DNA from: Antedon mediterranea
Lineage: Eukaryota > Echinodermata > Crinoidea > Comatulida > Antedonidae
Direction of reading: 5' to 3'
Assembly (NCBI RefSeq): GCF_964355755.1
Contig: NC_092677.1
Span: 25,266,101 to 25,330,100 of the forward strand
Length of the DNA: 64,000 nucleotides
The position numbers were made by a program, and so were the translations under genes. The notes beneath the pieces are model-generated. The model was not told the origin of the DNA and searched no databases. It was given only the letters and a program-made list of their open reading frames with translations. Of this stretch, positions 60,288 through 64,000 are shown one piece after another. Numbering within the stretch: the stretch's first letter is position 1; every line of letters starts with the position of its first letter.

Positions 60288-60360
60288 CGAGCCGTCTGTG
60301 TAGTCGAGTGGATTAGGCTAGGGATGTCGATGTATGGGGTTCGAATCCGATGAGCAAGTT
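60288..60360 (+). repeat. tRNA-derived SINE head or tRNA pseudogene
   Basis: Box A-like TGTAGTCGAGTGGATTAGGC (60298-60317) and box B GGTTCGAATCC (60338-60348) sit at tRNA-like spacing. The acceptor and T stems do not pair well, so a functional tRNA is unlikely. Confidence 0.6.
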
Positions 60361-60860
60361 CTTTTTACTTTATAGTGAGAGAGATTATTTAGAGTGTTAG
60401 GTTAACTATATTTATAGGAACTTAACTATATTTCACATAAGGGGCCCCAACTTCTGTACGAAATAAAAAATCGCTTACCAGTCCCTGTCAACAATACAAT
60501 TCGGAACTACTTACGGCCATAGATTTTGTTATACACGGAGTATTCCTTTACTTTGAAATATCTGTAAGCTACAAAATGAAAGTTGTACTGGATTTGGGGT
60601 GCGCCTCAGAAAGTGACAACGTGCATGAGCGAGACAGACTTCTGTCAATCAGTTGGCAGTGATTAAAACATTTTAATGATAAAATATGAATTGGTAAGTT
60701 ATCGATTTAAGATGTGAAGTATTGGAATAATAAAAATGATTACGGACTCAACACAAAAAGTAGTCGAAATTAGATGACACGCTCAGACACAAACATTTTG
60801 GGTGTATTTTTCGTTGATATTTGATATGCAGAAACACGACACTCATTTGGATTCGTTTTA

Positions 60861-60862
<2 letters not shown>

Positions 60863-60901
<39 letters not shown>
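60863..60901. repeat. (TG)n microsatellite
   Basis: About 20 uninterrupted TG pairs. Confidence 0.98.
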
Positions 60902-60904
<3 letters not shown>

Positions 60905-61120
60905 AATTTACATTTTTGTTTATTTCATGGTTTTTTATATTCCCCTCAACCAACAACCTCCCATAAAATGCTCAAAATGAAACAATGACACAAAACTATA
61001 CACCCAAAACGTTATTTATTATTTATTTTGTGGAAACACGACACCTAGGCTAGTTGGGCTAGTTTTATAATTACATTGTGGTTTAGTTTTGACTTTAGCT
61101 TAAACGGTGATACTATTATT

Positions 61121-61205
61121 ACACATGTCGCGGATTGAACTCGAACCTACTAAGCATTGATATCAATGGTCACGCCGATTTGCTCACTGAGCCAAACCGT
61201 GATTT
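61121..61205 (-). repeat. tRNA-derived SINE head or tRNA pseudogene
   Basis: On the minus strand, box A-like TGGCTCAGTGAGC is followed at normal distance by a box B-like GAGTTCAATCC. Stems are imperfect. Confidence 0.55.
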
Positions 61206-62333
61206 ACAAAATACATTAAGTTCCAAGAATAGGTGTAATTAATTAAAACTTCAACAGCGCGATCATTCGATACACGGTTGACTGTATATTTAGCGGCCCA
61301 GCATGGTATTTGTAGATTCTGCCATGGCGGTACAAAACAGAGGAGGTTGCGTAGTTTATACAGTGACGTAACATGGTCGCTGAGACGTCAAATTACTGTT
61401 ATTTTTTCTTTTGTTAGTGTTTATCCTTAAAATTCAGGAAAGTGACATAGCCTATCGTGTGCGGCCCCTCAATAAACTTCAGTGTGCCAAATGTGAGCAC
61501 GTATCTTTCAGTGGTTTTGGAGAAGATACGTAAAATTACGCGAAAAATTTAGAAGCATTAATAATTATATAGATATTTCTGGTTCGTTTTCAGATCTTCA
61601 TAATATTATCAAGAATAAGACGTGACTTTCCACCAATGACAAGTACGTTGATGATGGAGTGAATGCCCGGATGAAAGTCTGCTGCCCTCAAGTAACAGAA
61701 ACTGATTGGATTATGGACGTTTATTGTTACCTGTAACCCAAGTACGTCACATTCTACGACCACGTGTACTTTTTAAATAACGATCGATGTTGTACACATT
61801 TGCCAAATAAACAAAAAACATCACGTTTTTTTTTTCACGTGCGATAGAATATTGACACTTTTAAATAGCCCGAGCTCCGCCTTAAATACAGGTGAAAATC
61901 ATTGTCTGTTATATTTGAGAACGAAAATCGTAAATTTTGTTTTTAAATAATGCCTTACTAACAATATATCTTCTCTGTTTTTTGACAAAAATTACGACTT
62001 CATTAATCTGACATTTTCTATTACCGGTACTTCGTTGCTAAATTTAAATTGATATTTTCTATATTATTTACGGTGATGCTCACAAAACGAAACTAAACTA
62101 AGCGAGAAAGTTACTAATAAAATATCTGATTATTAAATGGTTGCTATAGTGATAAACGCGACGCACATACATTTGAACATTATCTGGTTGTCTATTGGTT
62201 GATACAACGTACTCGTGACGAACGAAGCGTGACGACATTTATGTTACAAAATCTGCGACAAACCACCGCTTGTCATTCCTCAATCAGTAAGAAGTTGTAG
62301 GCCAAGGCGACAACAAATAGACTCAAACCAACC
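61206..62333. other. Upstream region of the GPCR gene
   Basis: Non-coding by eye. It should include the GPCR promoter and 5' UTR. I can support no specific promoter element. Confidence 0.45.
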
Positions 62334-63422
62334 ATGGAATTTTCGTACTCCGATGATAGCGGGAACGGCTCGATGGGTTACGATTTTTCTGACGACGACA
62401 ATAAAGATTATTTCATAGAAATTATAACTTTACTTATCGAATTAATTGGTGTAATTGGAAATTCATTGGTGATTTTTATTATACTGTATTACAAGAAAAT
62501 GCACAACGTTCCGAATTACTTGATTTTGAGTGTTGCGATAGGCGATTTACTGGTGTTAATGTTTTCGATGCCGTTCACAATTATGAGTTTGGGATTCGAT
62601 AACGCGAGTGGTAACGAAGTCGGATGTAAGCTCACCAATTTTGTCTTAATCCTGTCACAAGGTGTATCAGCGTTATCGTTCACGGCTTTGAGTGCGGATC
62701 GGTATTTTGCAATCAACATGGCCGTCGCGCCGATGCGTGACTACGCGAAGCGCGTTACGTACTTTTCAATCATCGTAAGTTGGACTACTTCTATTTGTTT
62801 CGCTTTACCAGTACTGTGGTTTTCTAGGGTGTTCCAAATCCCGTATACAAATCAGTTATTCTGTTCGTTTCAACCTCAGGTAAAATGGCAACACGCTACG
62901 CTCGTGTATCAGACATGCAGGTTCGTATTTCTATACGCCTTACCTGTAATTATCATATCTATTCTATACACCTTGGTTGCAATGGAGTTGTTTCGTAGTA
63001 TCAGAGAGATGCCGACGGAAGCGACAAAGGCAACTTCAAAATCAACATCGTCAAAAAATCAAGCGCAGGCCAGAAAACGGCTGGCAATCACCGTTCTCGT
63101 CCTGGCTGTCATGTACACGATCTGCTGGCTACCGTATATGTTCAAGGAAGTTGCCGTGGAGTTATTTCCCACAATAATAAACTTCAAAGCAGGCTATAAA
63201 AACGTTTCCTTTATTATGTTATATCTGAGTAGCTGTATCAACCCGATAGCTCTGGTTGCGATGAGTAGAAATTACCGCAAGTATTTTTTATGGTTGCTTT
63301 TTTGCGGAAAGGTTCGAGAGAAGGTAAAAAAACCGACGTCGTACACCGGTATGTACAACAGCGTAACGACAAAGCCAATTGTGGTTAATAACTGCGCAGA
63401 AACGGTGTTCGATGAACCGTAA
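62334..63422 (+). CDS. Class A neuropeptide-type GPCR, bombesin/endothelin-like group (362 aa)
   Basis: Intronless seven-TM receptor at the plasma membrane. Start ATG has a good context (CCAACCATGG). Landmarks: N-glycosylation sequon N11; TM1 G-N43; TM2 D71 (S-V-A-I-G-D); TM3 C98 and D122-R123-Y124 preceded by T-A-L-S-A; TM4 W150; ECL2 C177 pairing with C98; TM5 P204; TM6 C-W-L-P (264-267); TM7 N303-P304-I-A-L; a likely palmitoylated C324. The T-A-L-S-A-D-R-Y and S-S-C-I-N-P-I-A-L strings are typical of the bombesin, endothelin, GPR37 and CCHamide receptor group, whose ligands are peptides. That group usually reads NPxxLY; here the last residue is Val. The exact subfamily and ligand are not determinable. 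Downstream lies an M2 MITE. Confidence 0.93.
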   Translation: MEFSYSDDSGNGSMGYDFSDDDNKDYFIEIITLLIELIGVIGNSLVIFIILYYKKMHNVPNYLILSVAIGDLLVLMFSMPFTIMSLGFDNASGNEVGCKLTNFVLILSQGVSALSFTALSADRYFAINMAVAPMRDYAKRVTYFSIIVSWTTSICFALPVLWFSRVFQIPYTNQLFCSFQPQVKWQHATLVYQTCRFVFLYALPVIIISILYTLVAMELFRSIREMPTEATKATSKSTSSKNQAQARKRLAITVLVLAVMYTICWLPYMFKEVAVELFPTIINFKAGYKNVSFIMLYLSSCINPIALVAMSRNYRKYFLWLLFCGKVREKVKKPTSYTGMYNSVTTKPIVVNNCAETVFDEP

Positions 63423-63726
63423 CGGAACGTGCACTCTTATAATACGCAACTGTGTTAAAACGAGGTGATACGTAATGGGCCATTTAACGTGTATCATAAG
63501 TTCCGCACGACCGATGACATTACGAGACGCACGTACGCTTGTTCAATGAATGCCGACACCTTGAGACGGACAAAATATGGGACAAAATGGATGAATGATT
63601 AGGCGATAATGTTATCATTTGGTTGTTGTTTCGGCCTAAATGACATATTTCAATGATATTTACTAAATTAACTGTTAACTTAATGTATGTTTCGTGTATT
63701 GTATGGATTGTGAATTACTCAACTTT

Positions 63727-63917
63727 AACCTTAAGCGACGTATCGACACAAAGTGCTGTAAATTTCGTAATCACAAGTGGGAACCGACGACGCAACATTG
63801 CTGCAAACATGGCAGGTTTGATTTTACGCAGACGGGGGAAAACACAATTATTGGAAGGGCATTTTCTTACGTAGCGTAGGTTGCGTTACGTTGCGTATCT
63901 AGTGGGAACCAAGCTTA
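63727..63917. repeat. M2 MITE, second subfamily
   Basis: GGAACCGACGACGCAACATT, CAGACGGGGGAAAACACAAT, GGGCATTTTCTTACGTAGCG; ends CTAGTGGGAACCAAGCTTAA. The left end is missing. Confidence 0.82.
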
Positions 63918-64000
63918 ACAATGCATACTGTTAAAACGACAATACTCGAGAACACGCCATAACGAAAATAAAAATGCAAAACAAGAACAGCTGTACATCT

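Noticed and set aside
60288-60360. Functional tRNA gene
   Set aside because: A and B boxes are present but the acceptor and T stems do not pair, so a SINE head or pseudogene is more likely.

Overview
This is nuclear DNA of an animal. Genes are split by GT-AG introns, a minor-spliceosome U12 snRNA gene is present, a rhodopsin-type GPCR is encoded in one exon, and the DNA is AT-rich and dense in palindromic MITEs, tRNA-derived SINE heads and minisatellites. The recurrent TAGGCCTA-type motifs, the intronless GPCR and the lineage-expanded transporter cluster fit a marine invertebrate, perhaps an echinoderm or other ambulacrarian. That placement is inference only; no feature fixes the species.

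Region 1 (1-41933) is a head-to-tail array of seven plus-strand genes for 12-TM major facilitator proteins that most resemble the monocarboxylate transporter (SLC16) family. All share one six-exon architecture with the same exon lengths (169 or 160, 297, variable, 226-228, 144, and 167-182 nt) and splice phases. Gene 1 is cut by the left window edge. Genes 2-5 (called A-D) are near-identical copies inside a 6.46-6.49 kb tandem unit (4503-27413). Each of the first three units also carries a 15-bp minisatellite, a 1.13 kb element with long terminal inverted repeats, and a degenerate block of about 150-bp repeats. Copies A-D differ in a mosaic way, so each pair matches best somewhere, which points to gene conversion or unequal crossing-over. 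Gene 6 (E) is divergent but looks intact, with a decayed hAT transposon in intron 1. Gene 7 (F) is a pseudogene: two transposons sit in exon 2, exons 3 and 4 are out of frame, and exon 5 is tandemly repeated.

Region 2 (about 42-62.3 kb) has no convincing protein gene. It holds several MITE families (M1, chloride-like palindromes starting AGCTCTGTCTAC; M2, starting AGCTTGGTTCCCACTAG; M3, starting GATTTTCCACTAGG), SINE-like elements, short tandem repeats, one weak minus-strand exon candidate (43656-43759) and a well-preserved U12 snRNA gene (58601-58751).

Region 3 (62334-63422) is an intronless class A GPCR with features of the bombesin/endothelin/GPR37/CCHamide-receptor group. It is followed by one more M2 MITE.

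The transporter genes presumably each make a plasma-membrane solute carrier; no substrate can be read from the sequence. Nothing ties the U12 gene or the GPCR functionally to the cluster. All coordinates and exon joins were worked out by hand from splice sites and paralog alignment.
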